From assembly GCF_001442535.1 (NCBI RefSeq), contig NZ_CP013141.1, positions 4,870,934 to 4,921,015 of the forward strand: a stretch of DNA of 50,082 nt, read 5' to 3'. The notes beneath the pieces were generated by a model that was not told the DNA's origin, did no database searches, and saw only the letters and a program-made list of their open reading frames with translations. A program made the position numbers and the translations under genes. Numbering within the stretch: position 1 is the stretch's first letter; every line of letters starts with the position of its first letter. Origin of the DNA: Lysobacter antibioticus (lineage in GTDB: Bacteria > Pseudomonadota > Gammaproteobacteria > Xanthomonadales > Xanthomonadaceae). This document shows positions 36,038 through 47,095 of the stretch, one piece after another.

Positions 36038-36391
36038 TCAAGCCAGGGTGCTGCCCGAGCCGCCGCCGAGGCTGGCCTGGACCTGACCGACTTCGAGCAT
36101 GAACACGACGGTGTGGGTGCCGGCCGCGGTCAGGTTGCCGCGCAGCTCGTCGCGCGCGGCCTGCACTTCTTCCTTGCTGGCCAGCGAGTTGACCCGCAGG
36201 CAGCTGGCACCGGCCAGCGCCGCCTGGGTCTGCTGCGGCGCGAGGCCGAGGCTGTTTTGCAATGCGGCGCCGGGGTCCTTGGCGAATTCAGTGCGGAACT
36301 TGTCGTCCGAGCTGAGCAGATCGAGCAGGCGGTCGGCGACCTCGGGTGCCAGCGGCGGGTGCCCGTTCTTTTGATTGTTGTCGATAGACAT
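36038..36391 (-). CDS. NHLP-like putative modified peptide (RiPP-type precursor)
   Basis: This small protein of 117 residues has no export signal. Residues 14-60 (LAPEVADRLLDLLSSDDKFR then TEFAKDPGAALQNSLGLAP) resemble the nitrile-hydratase-like leader of NHLP precursors, which guides modifying enzymes. A single Cys64 and a helical segment follow, and the tail 109-117 is GGGSGSTLA, a Gly/Ser/Thr stretch suited to modification. It matches my recollection of the NCBIfam 'putative modified peptide' family, which occurs with the neighbouring cyclase and SagB-related dehydrogenase. AAGGGG precedes the ATG. It is divergent from the dehydrogenase gene. The final product is unknown. Confidence 0.82.
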   Translation of the reverse strand: MSIDNNQKNGHPPLAPEVADRLLDLLSSDDKFRTEFAKDPGAALQNSLGLAPQQTQAALAGASCLRVNSLASKEEVQAARDELRGNLTAAGTHTVVFMLEVGQVQASLGGGSGSTLA

Positions 36392-36688
36392 CTGTTTCCC
36401 CTTGTGAAGACCCGTTGCGGGTCTGTCTGCGGCCGAATTTATCGCTGTTGAGGAGCGGCGAACAGCATCCGCTCACCCGCCTAGCACGCAAAAACGCCGA
36501 ATCGCCGGCCATTCGCGCCTTCGCGCGGTTCCGTTGGTCGGTCCGTAGCCCTCTGCGGCGTACCCGTTCAGCTGCGATGCGCGCGCTGGAACGGCAGTGC
36601 GGCGATGGGCATGATACGGAGCCCGCATGACCGGCCGGCGGCGATCCGCTCGCCGCGCCGCGACCATCGCCGCCGCCCAGGACTCTCG

Positions 36689-37897
36689 ATGCGCATCCGC
36701 CGTTGCTCCGTGCTTTTCCTCGAGCCGCGCGAGCACGTGGCCTTCGATCTGTCGTCGCTGCTGTCCGGCGGCGCCGGTTTGTCGCGGCAACTGCGTTGGC
36801 TGGCGCTCGCCGCCCACCTCGACGGCGAGGTCGAAGTCGACGCCGCACAACGCGAACTGCTCGGTCGCCTGAGCCCGGGCGACTGGATCGAAGCCAGCGC
36901 GCTGGGCACGGCCGATGCCGCGGCGCTGGCGCAGTTGCTCGAAGCCGGCCTGGTGCTTTGCGACGCGGCCGACGCGAACCCGCAATGCCTCGTTTACCGC
37001 GAACGCGACGAACGCCTGCGCAGCGGCCATTGGTTTGCGCCGGCGGCGATGCTGCATCGTCTGGCGCGTTGGCAGGGGCTGGACGCCGTCGCCGCGATGG
37101 ACGCCAACGAGCTGCATACCGCGGCCGACCTGCGCCGAAAACTCGGCGCGCCGCCGGCGCCGGTGCTCGAACGGTGCCCCGCCGAACAACGCATCGCCTT
37201 GCCGCGCACCGACGGCAACGAGTTCGATGCCTTGCTCGCGCGCCGTTCTACCTGCCGCAACTTCGATGCCGTGCGCACGCTGCCGCAGGCCCTGTTCGCG
37301 CACATGTTGCAACGGGTGTTCGCCGCGCAGGCCCTGGTCAAGGTCGAGGACGACACCGTATTCCTCAAAAAGCACACGCCGTCCGGCGGCGGCCTGCACG
37401 CTACCGAGGCTTATCTGATCGTGCAGCGCGTCGACGGTGTCGAGCCGGGGCTGTATCACTACCACGCGCTCGATCACGCGCTCGAACCCTTGCCGGCACC
37501 GCAGGCGCCGCTGCACGAGTTCGCCTTGCGTGCGCTGGCCGGGCAGCACTGGTTCGCCGATGCGCCGGCGATGGCGGTGCTGACGCCGCGGTACGCACGC
37601 AGCTTCTGGAAGTACCGCCAGCACGCCAAGGCTTATCGCGCCCTGGTGCTCGACAGCGGCCACCTGTCGCAGACCCTGTATCTCAGCGCGACCGAGCTCG
37701 GGCTCGGCGCGTTCGTGACCTCGGCGATCAACGAAGTCGACATCGAGCAAGCCTTCGGCCTCGACGCGCTCGCCGAAGGGCCGTTGGCGATCTGCGGCTT
37801 CGGTTGGCGCGGCGAGCGCATGACCAACGCCGAGTTCGACCCGGCCGGCGCGGTCTGGGGCGCGGGCGCATCGCCCGGCCGATCGCCCGGCCGATGA
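36689..37897 (+). CDS. SagB-related FMN dehydrogenase (putative peptide maturation dehydrogenase)
   Basis: This 402-residue protein has an N-terminal domain (about 1-170) of no clear family, possibly for peptide recognition, and a nitroreductase/SagB-type domain after it. The FMN-binding motif is RRSTCRNFD (185-193), then PSGGGLHATEAYLIV (231-245), as in SagB enzymes that oxidise azolines in RiPPs. No YcaO cyclodehydratase lies nearby, so azole formation cannot be assumed. The ATG at 36689 (MRIRRCSVLFLEP) begins the conserved part. It is divergent from the precursor gene with 297 bp between, and NMO follows after 95 bp. Confidence 0.87.
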   Translation: MRIRRCSVLFLEPREHVAFDLSSLLSGGAGLSRQLRWLALAAHLDGEVEVDAAQRELLGRLSPGDWIEASALGTADAAALAQLLEAGLVLCDAADANPQCLVYRERDERLRSGHWFAPAAMLHRLARWQGLDAVAAMDANELHTAADLRRKLGAPPAPVLERCPAEQRIALPRTDGNEFDALLARRSTCRNFDAVRTLPQALFAHMLQRVFAAQALVKVEDDTVFLKKHTPSGGGLHATEAYLIVQRVDGVEPGLYHYHALDHALEPLPAPQAPLHEFALRALAGQHWFADAPAMAVLTPRYARSFWKYRQHAKAYRALVLDSGHLSQTLYLSATELGLGAFVTSAINEVDIEQAFGLDALAEGPLAICGFGWRGERMTNAEFDPAGAVWGAGASPGRSPGR

Positions 37898-37992
37898 GGC
37901 GCTGCAACGCAGCGTGCCAGCCGGCGGGGCGACGCCCGTCGTCGGCGGGCGCATCCTGAGGCCTCCGTATCCCCCGATTGAGGCGCGACGCC

Positions 37993-39066
37993 ATGTGGCC
38001 CGACCGTCGTATCCAGGACTTGTTCGGCATCCAATTGCCGATCGTGCAGGCGCCGATGGCCGGCCCGACCCTCGCCGACATGGTGATCGGCGCCGCCCAG
38101 GCCGGCGCGCTGGGTTCGTTACCCTGCGCCCTGCTCAGCGTCGAACAAGCGTATGAGCAATGCCGGTTGATCCGCGCCGCGACCGATCGTCCGCTTAATC
38201 TCAACTTCTTCTGCCATCGCCCGGCGCCGGCCGATGCCGGGCGCGAATCGGCCTGGCGCGAGCGCCTGGCGCCGTATTACCGCGAGTTCGGCCTCGACCC
38301 GGCGATGCCGGTGCCGGCCTCGGACCGCACCCCCTTCGGCGACGCCTACTGCGAACTCGTCGAAGAGGTGCGGCCGGAAGTGGTCAGCTTCCACTTCGGC
38401 CTGCCCGAGCCGCGCCTGCTCGATCGCGTTCGCGTCGCCGGTGCGCGCATCGTGTCCTCGGCGACCACGGTCAGTGAAGCGCGCTGGCTGGAAGCGCAGG
38501 GCTGCGACGCGATCATCGCCCAGGGCGCCGAGGCCGGCGGCCATCGCGGGTTGTTTCTCGGCGACGAGCTCGAGATATCCACCCAGGTCGGCCTGTTCGC
38601 GCTGTTGCCGCAGGTGGTCGATGCGGTGCGGGTGCCGGTGATCGCCGCCGGCGCCATCGGCGACGCGCGTGGCATCGTCGCCGCGTTCGCGCTCGGCGCG
38701 GCGGCGGTGCAGATCGGCACCGCCTATCTGTTCTGCCCGGAGGCGAAGTTGTCGCCGCTGCATCGGCAGGCCTTGAACGAAGCGCGCGACGACCAGACCG
38801 CGCTGACCAATCTGTTCACCGGGCGTCCGGCGCGCAGCATCGTCAACCGCCTGATGCGCGAGGTGGGGCCGATGTCGGCGCTGGCGCCGGCGTTCCCGCT
38901 GGCCGGCGGCGCGCTCGCGCCTTTGCGCGCGCAGGCCGAGGCAGCCGGTGCCGCCGATTTCATGTCGTTGTGGTCGGGGCAGGCAGCGCGCCTGGGCCGC
39001 GAATTGTCGACTTACGAACTGACCCGGACCCTCGCCGAGGAAACCCTGGCGCGGTTGCGGCGCTGA
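37993..39066 (+). CDS. Nitronate monooxygenase-like FMN protein (2-nitropropane dioxygenase family)
   Basis: This TIM-barrel flavoprotein of 357 residues begins at MWPDRRIQDLFGIQLPIVQA, then PMAG; its FMN-binding and active-site segments include CDAIIAQGAEAGGHRG and VIAAGAIGDARGIVAAFALG then AAAVQIGTAYLF. The His in EAGGHRG is the catalytic base in characterised nitronate monooxygenases. Members oxidise alkyl nitronates, but many have unknown substrates. It lies 95 bp downstream of the SagB-related gene on the same strand, so it could be co-transcribed and may supply another redox step, or be unrelated. GAGG lies 8 bases before the ATG. Confidence 0.9.
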   Translation: MWPDRRIQDLFGIQLPIVQAPMAGPTLADMVIGAAQAGALGSLPCALLSVEQAYEQCRLIRAATDRPLNLNFFCHRPAPADAGRESAWRERLAPYYREFGLDPAMPVPASDRTPFGDAYCELVEEVRPEVVSFHFGLPEPRLLDRVRVAGARIVSSATTVSEARWLEAQGCDAIIAQGAEAGGHRGLFLGDELEISTQVGLFALLPQVVDAVRVPVIAAGAIGDARGIVAAFALGAAAVQIGTAYLFCPEAKLSPLHRQALNEARDDQTALTNLFTGRPARSIVNRLMREVGPMSALAPAFPLAGGALAPLRAQAEAAGAADFMSLWSGQAARLGRELSTYELTRTLAEETLARLRR

Positions 39067-39417
39067 CGGTCGGCTGCGCCGCGGCACGCCGACCGTCGCG
39101 CGAAAACTGAGACCCAGAGCGGGTTCTTGCGCCTGTTGGCGGTAGCGTCGTGGCTGCTAAGCTCGGCCGAACCGCCGGTCGGCGCCGCGGCGCTCTGCGC
39201 GAGCGGGCAGGCCTCGTCGTGTTGCACATCGCGATGCCGGCGGCCGAATTCCTCAGGTCGTTCCGTCGTCGGCCATCGACCGTTGCGGACCGGCCCGGGG
39301 CGAAGTTTCCTCGCGGGGCCGATCGAGGAGGGAGGGGATCGCGACGGATGCGCGCTCGATGCCGGCGCATGCGACCGAAGCGTTCGCCTTCCGCACGGAT
39401 CGGATAAGGATGGTCTG
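39067..39417. other. 351-bp gap before the TPR/PAS gene
   Basis: No gene is supported here. The ribosome-binding site AAGGA (about 39406) of the next gene is at the right edge. I see no convincing hairpin or repeat. Confidence 0.45.
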
Positions 39418-41601
39418 ATGCGTTTGTTGTGTTCCGCCTCGCGCCTGAACCGCGAGGCCGTGGCGAGCACGGGCTCGAAACGCCGCCGTTGGGCGATGAT
39501 CGCCCTGCTGGCGGTCTGCGAGGTGTCCTGGGCGCAGGGCGTATTGGTCGGTTGTCCGGGGTCCACCCCTGCGCGCGCGCTGCCCGAGCCGGCGCTGTGC
39601 CTGCAGCGGGCGAAGCTGGCGCCGGCGCAGGCCGCCGGCGAGAGCGGGGTCAAGGCTTTGTTCGCGCGGTCCAAGGCGCAACTCGATGCCGGCCATATCG
39701 AGGACGCCGAGCGCTCGCTCGATTGCGCCGAGGCGGTGATCGGCGGCGAGGGCAATGCCGCCCTGCGCTACGAACTGGAGCGGCGGCGCGGCATCCTCGA
39801 CTTCCGCCGCGAATGGATCCCGCAGGCGCTGGCACGGTTCGAGTGCGCGGCGAGCTTGTCGAGCGCGCTCGACGATTCCGCCGCGACTGCGCGCGACCTC
39901 AGCAACGTCGGCGCCGCACTGCGCCGTCTCGGCGACTTCCGCGGCGCCTTGCGCAGCCTGACCGCCAGTCTCGACCTGCAGCGCAAGCGCGGCGAGGTGT
40001 CCGGCGCGGTCTTGAACAACATCGCCGACGTCTACCGCGAACTGCGCGAGACCGACACGGCGATGCGTTATTACCGCGAGGCGCTGGCTTCGTACCGGGC
40101 CAAGGGCGAGCCGGTCGAGGCCGCGCACGTGCTGGAGACGATGGCCGAGCTGGCGCTCGACAGCGGCGATGCGCCGCAGGCCTCGGCCTGGTTGCAGGAG
40201 GCGCTGAGCGTGTACCGCGCCGGCGGCAACCGCGTTTACGAGTTGCGCGTGCACGACGGCCTGACCCGGGTTGCATTGGCGCAGGGCGATCTGGCCCAGG
40301 CGCAGCGTTGGAGCGCCGCCGCCCTGGCCCTGTCGGATACCTGGAAGCTGCCGCTGCCGCCGGCGCTGCAGTTGCAGATCGCCCGTACCGCGCAGTTGTC
40401 GGGTGCGACCGCCGCCGCGACCACGCGCTTGCGCGAAGCCCTGGCGACGATGCCCGAAGGCGACCCGATGCGGGTGCCGTTGCTGCAGGAACTGGCCACC
40501 GCGCAGGAACGCGCCGGCGATGCGCCGGCCGCCAACGCTACTTTGCGCGATGCCTACAGCAAGGCGATCGCGCTGGCGCACGCCCAACACGACCGCCAGT
40601 TGGACTGGTTGCGGGTCCGTTTCGAGTCGGCCGAGCAGCAACGCACCATCGCCGCGCTCGAAAGCGAAAACCGTCTGCGCAGCGCGCAGTTTCGCCAGCG
40701 CACCCTGTTGTTGGGTTTCGCCGCGGTGCTGGCGGTCGCGGTGTTGCTCGGCTTCTTGCTGTTGCAGCAGCGCCGGCATCAGCGCGCGCGTTTGCGCGAG
40801 GAGGCGCAGCGGGTGCGCCACGAAGAGGAACTCGCCCGTTACCGGCGCGAAGCGGACGCTTTGGCCGAAGACCGCAGTCTGTTGCAGGGCTTGCTCGACA
40901 GCCGCGACGAGCCGTTGTGCCTGCTCGATGCCGAAGGCCAGGTGCTGGCGGTGAACCGTGCCGGCCGGCTTTGGCTCGGGGCGGGCGAGGACGAGATCCT
41001 GGTCGGGCAGCCGGTGTCGGTCTTCGTCGGCGAAACCGGTCGCGCCGCCCTGGCCTCGGCGCTGGAGCGCATGGAAGACAGCGCCGGGCAACGCGTGCAG
41101 ATCGCCGCGCGCGAAGGCGCGCCCCTGGTCGCGACACTCGAACCCTGGTCGGGCGGCGACGGCCTGATCTTGCTCGCGCCGCACGATCGCGAAGTCGCCG
41201 CGTCGCCGGCGCCGTCGCTGTCGCCGGTCGAGATCGCAGCCGAGCCGGCCGATGCCGGCGTCGAGCCGTCGGTGCGCGACGGTTTCCGCCGCAGTCTGGT
41301 CGAACTGATGCTGGCCTCGATCGAGGCCTGGGAACGCACCACCGGCACCAGCCGCCTGGAGTTCGCCGAGAAAAGCCGGATCTGGCGGGTCAACATCGAC
41401 GATGGCCGGCTGCGCGCACGCGCCCTGGAACGCTACCTCACCGTCGCCAAGCTGCCGCGCAACCCGCGCTGGCGCGACGTGCTGCGCTCGGCGTATTTCG
41501 TGCTCGGCCGTTGCGACGGGTTGGCGCCGGAAACCCGCGTTTCGCTGCAGCACTGCGTCGATGCGGTGCTGGCCTACACCCGGCGCGACGCCCTGGTCTG
41601 A
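39418..41601 (+). CDS. TPR membrane protein with PAS domain and unassigned C-terminal domain
   Basis: This 727-residue, probably sensory protein has an N-terminal signal or anchor (KRRRWAMIALLAVCEVSWAQ), then TPR-like helices (about 75-400; e.g. GAVLNNIADVYRELRETDTA), a TM helix (about 427-447, LLLGFAAVLAVAVLLGFLLL), a charged coiled coil and a PAS domain (about 484-585; SRDEPLCLLDAEGQVLAVNR). The last 110 residues (ELMLASIEAWERTTGTSRLE; FAEKSRIWRVNIDDGRLRAR) form a domain I know only as a conserved region of TPR sensor proteins. There is no kinase, GGDEF or HTH output. AAGGA precedes ATG 39418; a hairpin overlaps the stop. Confidence 0.8.
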   Translation: MRLLCSASRLNREAVASTGSKRRRWAMIALLAVCEVSWAQGVLVGCPGSTPARALPEPALCLQRAKLAPAQAAGESGVKALFARSKAQLDAGHIEDAERSLDCAEAVIGGEGNAALRYELERRRGILDFRREWIPQALARFECAASLSSALDDSAATARDLSNVGAALRRLGDFRGALRSLTASLDLQRKRGEVSGAVLNNIADVYRELRETDTAMRYYREALASYRAKGEPVEAAHVLETMAELALDSGDAPQASAWLQEALSVYRAGGNRVYELRVHDGLTRVALAQGDLAQAQRWSAAALALSDTWKLPLPPALQLQIARTAQLSGATAAATTRLREALATMPEGDPMRVPLLQELATAQERAGDAPAANATLRDAYSKAIALAHAQHDRQLDWLRVRFESAEQQRTIAALESENRLRSAQFRQRTLLLGFAAVLAVAVLLGFLLLQQRRHQRARLREEAQRVRHEEELARYRREADALAEDRSLLQGLLDSRDEPLCLLDAEGQVLAVNRAGRLWLGAGEDEILVGQPVSVFVGETGRAALASALERMEDSAGQRVQIAAREGAPLVATLEPWSGGDGLILLAPHDREVAASPAPSLSPVEIAAEPADAGVEPSVRDGFRRSLVELMLASIEAWERTTGTSRLEFAEKSRIWRVNIDDGRLRARALERYLTVAKLPRNPRWRDVLRSAYFVLGRCDGLAPETRVSLQHCVDAVLAYTRRDALV

Positions 41602-41632
41602 CCGACGCGACGTTCCCTGTCGTGTCGGTCAG
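41598..41632. terminator. 14-bp stem hairpin over the stop codon, between convergent genes
   Basis: CTGACCGACGCGAC and GTCGTGTCGGTCAG pair with one G-T around a 7-base loop and overlap the TGA of the TPR/PAS gene. No U tract follows; it probably ends or protects mRNA between this gene and the convergent small exported protein gene. Confidence 0.55.
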
Positions 41633-41674
41633 TGGAACGCTGTGGGTGGCACTCGATAGGCGCTCAGGGGGCAC

Positions 41675-42052
41675 TCAAGGTTTCGGCGGGCAGACCGCGC
41701 AGGCGCCGCTCAGGCCCTGGTCGAGCCGATAGCGCTCGTGGTGGCTGCCGTCCAGGTATTCCTTGGGGCCGAGCACGAAGGGCACGGCGTCCTTCAGCGG
41801 CGCGACGATCTTGCAATAGCTGACGATGGTCGCGGTGGCCGTGTCCCAGTCGTCCTCTTTCTCGACGATGCCGCACTTGTTCATCAGCTCGTGCAGCTGC
41901 GGGCCGTCGAATTCGAACTTGGCGACGATCTTCGGCGTCTCCTTTTCCTTGATGCACCAGTCCGCCGGCACGACCTCGTGGGCCCGGCCGGCGAGCGGCG
42001 ATGCGAGCAGGACGCCGAACGCGAGGGAGACGACTGCGCGGGACAGGGACAT
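41675..42052 (-). CDS. Small exported Cys-containing protein of unknown function
   Basis: This protein of 125 residues has a clear signal peptide (SRAVVSLAFGVLLASPLAG, then RAHE). The mature part has five Cys (WCIKE, NKCGI, SYCKI and the C-terminal ACAVCPPKP), suited to disulfides or metal binding in the periplasm. No family is recognised. The ATG at 42052 is chosen for the signal peptide; the ribosome-binding site is weak (CGGATCG). It is convergent with the TPR/PAS gene and divergent from the next exported protein gene. Confidence 0.78.
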   Translation of the reverse strand: MSLSRAVVSLAFGVLLASPLAGRAHEVVPADWCIKEKETPKIVAKFEFDGPQLHELMNKCGIVEKEDDWDTATATIVSYCKIVAPLKDAVPFVLGPKEYLDGSHHERYRLDQGLSGACAVCPPKP

Positions 42053-42451
42053 GGGCGATCCGAAGAAGAAGGGCGTGTTTCCAGAGTAGGTGCAGCGGCG
42101 CGACGGACGCCAGTTCGGTCGCGGGTATAAAACGGGAATCAATTCGCCTAAGGCTTTGTTTCTTATGGCGTCGCGCCCCCGCTGCGCTCGGCGCCGGCCG
42201 GCGCCATGCCTTGCGAAAGCGCCGCTGCCTGCGCCGCAGCCGGGTCCCGCCGCGCTTTCGACCCGCCTTGCTCCCGGCATGGCCCGGCTTCGTCCTTGGC
42301 CGCGGCGGCGGCGCTGCCTAGCTTGGATTCGGCGCCACAGCAGCGCCAAAACGCCGGGGAACGGGTGCCGCTTCCCCAGGCGTCGAGTCCAGGGACGGCA
42401 CGCCCGTCCGTATCGCCCCCTCTGAATCCATCACCTCGCAAGGAATCGCCA
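42053..42451. other. 399-bp divergent gap between two exported-protein genes
   Basis: This gap must hold both promoters. TATAAAA at about 42126 (GGGTATAAAACGGGAATC) stands out as a possible -10-like or AT-rich element in otherwise GC-rich DNA. No gene is supported. Confidence 0.4.
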
Positions 42452-43102
42452 ATGAAGTCGAAGTCTCTCGCCGCCGCAGTCGTCCTGCTGTTGGGCAGCA
42501 CCTACGGTGCATCGGCATTCGCCGCCGCCAACCCGGTCGATACGGCCGGCATCCAGCACAACATGTACCTGGGCTGCCTGCTCGACACCGGAGCGACCCA
42601 GGCCACCTCGCTGGCCTATGTGGTCGACAAGTGCGGTTTCGACGCCGGCATGTCGACCGAACAGTTCGTCAAGGCCAACCAGCCGATCCTCGATATCGAA
42701 CCGACCATGCCGCTGGCGCAGAAGATGGCGTCGCAGCGCGGTCGCTACAGTGCGTACGAGTTCTCCTTCTTCGAGCGCATCGACCAGGTCGTCGCCAAGG
42801 CTGCCGACCTGGACCAGGCCGATGCCATGTTCGCCGAGCTGGAAGCCGAAGCCATCGCCCAGCTCGACGCCAAGTCGCGCAACGGCAAGGCCATCCTCGG
42901 CGGACTCAGCGTCGCCCGTCATTCGAGCCAGTTCTGGGCCAAGCACGTGGCCGAGACCGGCGGTACTTCCAGCACCGGCAAGCGCCGCTGGTGGCACTGG
43001 GTGATCATCGTGGCGGTGGACGTCGGCGGCTACCTGCTGTCGGAGAACGTCGGCACCGCGGCCAGCGCCTCCAACACGGCCCACGAGATCCTGCCCCCGT
43101 AA
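42452..43102 (+). CDS. Exported protein of unknown function with C-terminal hydrophobic segment
   Basis: This protein of 216 residues has a signal peptide (SKSLAAAVVLLLGSTYGASA). The first half carries two Cys (YLGCLLD and DKCGFD) that could form a disulfide, followed by a helical middle (FFERIDQVVAKAADLDQADA). A hydrophobic C-terminal segment (WWHWVIIVAVDVGGYLL) may bind the membrane. No family is recognised. AAGGA precedes the ATG 42452 at good spacing, and an intrinsic terminator follows at 43183, so this is very probably a real single-gene unit. Confidence 0.8.
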   Translation: MKSKSLAAAVVLLLGSTYGASAFAAANPVDTAGIQHNMYLGCLLDTGATQATSLAYVVDKCGFDAGMSTEQFVKANQPILDIEPTMPLAQKMASQRGRYSAYEFSFFERIDQVVAKAADLDQADAMFAELEAEAIAQLDAKSRNGKAILGGLSVARHSSQFWAKHVAETGGTSSTGKRRWWHWVIIVAVDVGGYLLSENVGTAASASNTAHEILPP

Positions 43103-43627
43103 GCGAGGTTCGACCTCGACCGAGTGCGGGCGATCCATTGCGTCGCAGGTTCGCTGCGCGCCCGACATCGAAGGATGAAACCAGCCCGGTTGCAGGATGC
43201 GGCCGGGCTGTTTCGTTTGCGGGGCAGGGCGGCGGGGCGCTTCGGAGCATCCCGAGTCGGGTCGGCATCGGGTCGCCGCGCACGCCGGCGCGGCCTCGAA
43301 TCCGCGGACGGACCGGCCATCGTCGACGGCTTGAGCCCCCCGGTGCGGCGTGGCAGGATCGCGCGGGTGACCGGCAGGCCGCAGCGACTCGGCCGTGCGC
43401 GGGTTCGCGCCAGCCTGGGTGCGTCGCGGCAGACCGGTCTTCAGCGGGGCGATACCGCAAGCGGGCCGATGCAGCGCCCGGCACGATCGGCAACGTACGG
43501 CGCTTGGGGCCGGGGGATTACGCCGTGCGAGGGAAGCCGGCGTCCCAATCGATCAGGAATCGAGAAGCGCCGAACGCGAACCGCACCTAGCATGACAGCA
43601 CGTACCCCAACCCACAGGACGACTGCC
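43103..43627. other. 525-bp gap with one terminator, no gene supported
   Basis: The terminator of the upstream gene lies at 43183-43219. The rest is GC-rich with Arg-rich chance frames. AGGA of the VOC gene is at the right edge. Confidence 0.5.
43183..43219 (+). terminator. Rho-independent terminator after the exported-protein gene
   Basis: AGCCCGG and CCGGGCT form a 7-bp stem with a 13-base loop, followed by GTTTCGTTT. It lies 81 bp past the stop codon. Confidence 0.65.
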
Positions 43628-44038
43628 ATGAACATCAGCATTCACGCGTGCTTCCTCCCGCACAACGATGCGGACGCGGCAATGACTTTCTACCGCGACA
43701 CCCTCGGCTTCGAAGTGCGCAAGGACGTCGCTTACGGCGGCATGCGCTGGATCACCGTCGGCCCGGTCGGCCAGCCGGCGACCTCGATCGTGCTGCATCC
43801 GCCGGCCGCCAGCCCGGGCATCACCGACGAGGAGCGCCGCACCATCGCCGAAATGATGGCCAAGGGCACCTACGGCATCATCACCCTGGCCACGCCCGAT
43901 CTCGACGCCACCTTCGCGCGGCTCGAATCGGCCGGCACCGAAATCGTCCAGGAACCGATCGAACAGCCCTACGGCGTTCGCGACTGCGCGGTGCGCGACC
44001 CCTCCGGCAACCTGATCCGCATCAACCAGCTGCGCTGA
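43628..44038 (+). CDS. VOC (glyoxalase/bleomycin-resistance) superfamily protein
   Basis: This 136-residue metal-site fold protein has a first beta-alpha-beta unit (PHNDADAAMTFYRDTLGFEV) and a second one (LATPDLDATFARLESAGTEI then the end DPSGNLIRINQL). VOC proteins act as lyases, dioxygenases or antibiotic-binding proteins; nothing here tells which. The ATG follows AGGA by 8 bases. A short gap separates it from the small membrane-protein gene. Confidence 0.9.
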   Translation: MNISIHACFLPHNDADAAMTFYRDTLGFEVRKDVAYGGMRWITVGPVGQPATSIVLHPPAASPGITDEERRTIAEMMAKGTYGIITLATPDLDATFARLESAGTEIVQEPIEQPYGVRDCAVRDPSGNLIRINQLR

Positions 44039-44286
44039 GCCGTCGAGCGAATGCCGTCATGACCCGCAGCGACGTCGCCAGCGCGGCCACGGACCTCGGC
44101 AGCGACACGGCGCGGGCCTCGGCTCGGCCGGCGCCCGCGGCAACGCCATCGAGTAAGCGCGGCCGCTCATCGATCTTGATCGCTCGGCGTTACCGTCGAT
44201 CGCCGCCACACGCTTCCACCACCGACTGAGCGCATCCGCCCGGCAATCCGCCGGGGCCGGGTGGCCGGTCTTCGCAGGAGGTCCTC

Positions 44287-44514
44287 GTGAACTGGAACAA
44301 ATGGATTCGGCAGATCCACCGTTGGCTATCGATGATCTTTACGGTGACCGTGATCGCGACTTTCATCGTCCTGGCGCAGGAAAAGCCCATCGTCTGGGTA
44401 TCCTACGTGCCGTTGGCGCCGCTGGCCTTGTTGCTGCTTTCCGGGCTGTACCTGTTCGCGCTGCCGTATGCGAGCAAGTGGTTCGGCAAACGCGGCGGCG
44501 CAAGCGGGCCGTAA
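44287..44514 (+). CDS. Small membrane protein, two TM helices
   Basis: This protein of 75 residues starts with GTG at 44287, supported by an excellent ribosome-binding site (AGGAGG, 5 bases upstream). Two helices are seen: LSMIFTVTVIATFIVLAQ and LAPLALLLLSGLYLFALPYA, with a basic end (KWFGKRGG). The start WNKWIRQIHRWLSM resembles small PepSY-like or transmembrane proteins often seen near VOC genes. Its role is unknown. Confidence 0.82.
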   Translation: MNWNKWIRQIHRWLSMIFTVTVIATFIVLAQEKPIVWVSYVPLAPLALLLLSGLYLFALPYASKWFGKRGGASGP

Positions 44515-44692
44515 ACCGCGCGCGCTCGCCGCGCATCGCATGCCTTGGACGGTGGCCGGCCCTGCCGGCGGCCGCGCCAACTCGCAGCAGCATCGCCGCA
44601 ACCGCGGCGATGCTGCGGGCACTGAATCCAGCGATGCCCCCCCGAGCCAGACCGCGCCCGCGCAGACATCCCGCCCCACCGATGGAGACACG

Positions 44693-47095
<2,403 letters not shown>

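Noticed and set aside
44059..44229. A 56-codon frame (MTRSDVASAATDLGS...) between the VOC and small membrane-protein genes
   Set aside because: No recognisable domain, Arg/Ser/Ala-rich composition and no good ribosome-binding site; likely chance.
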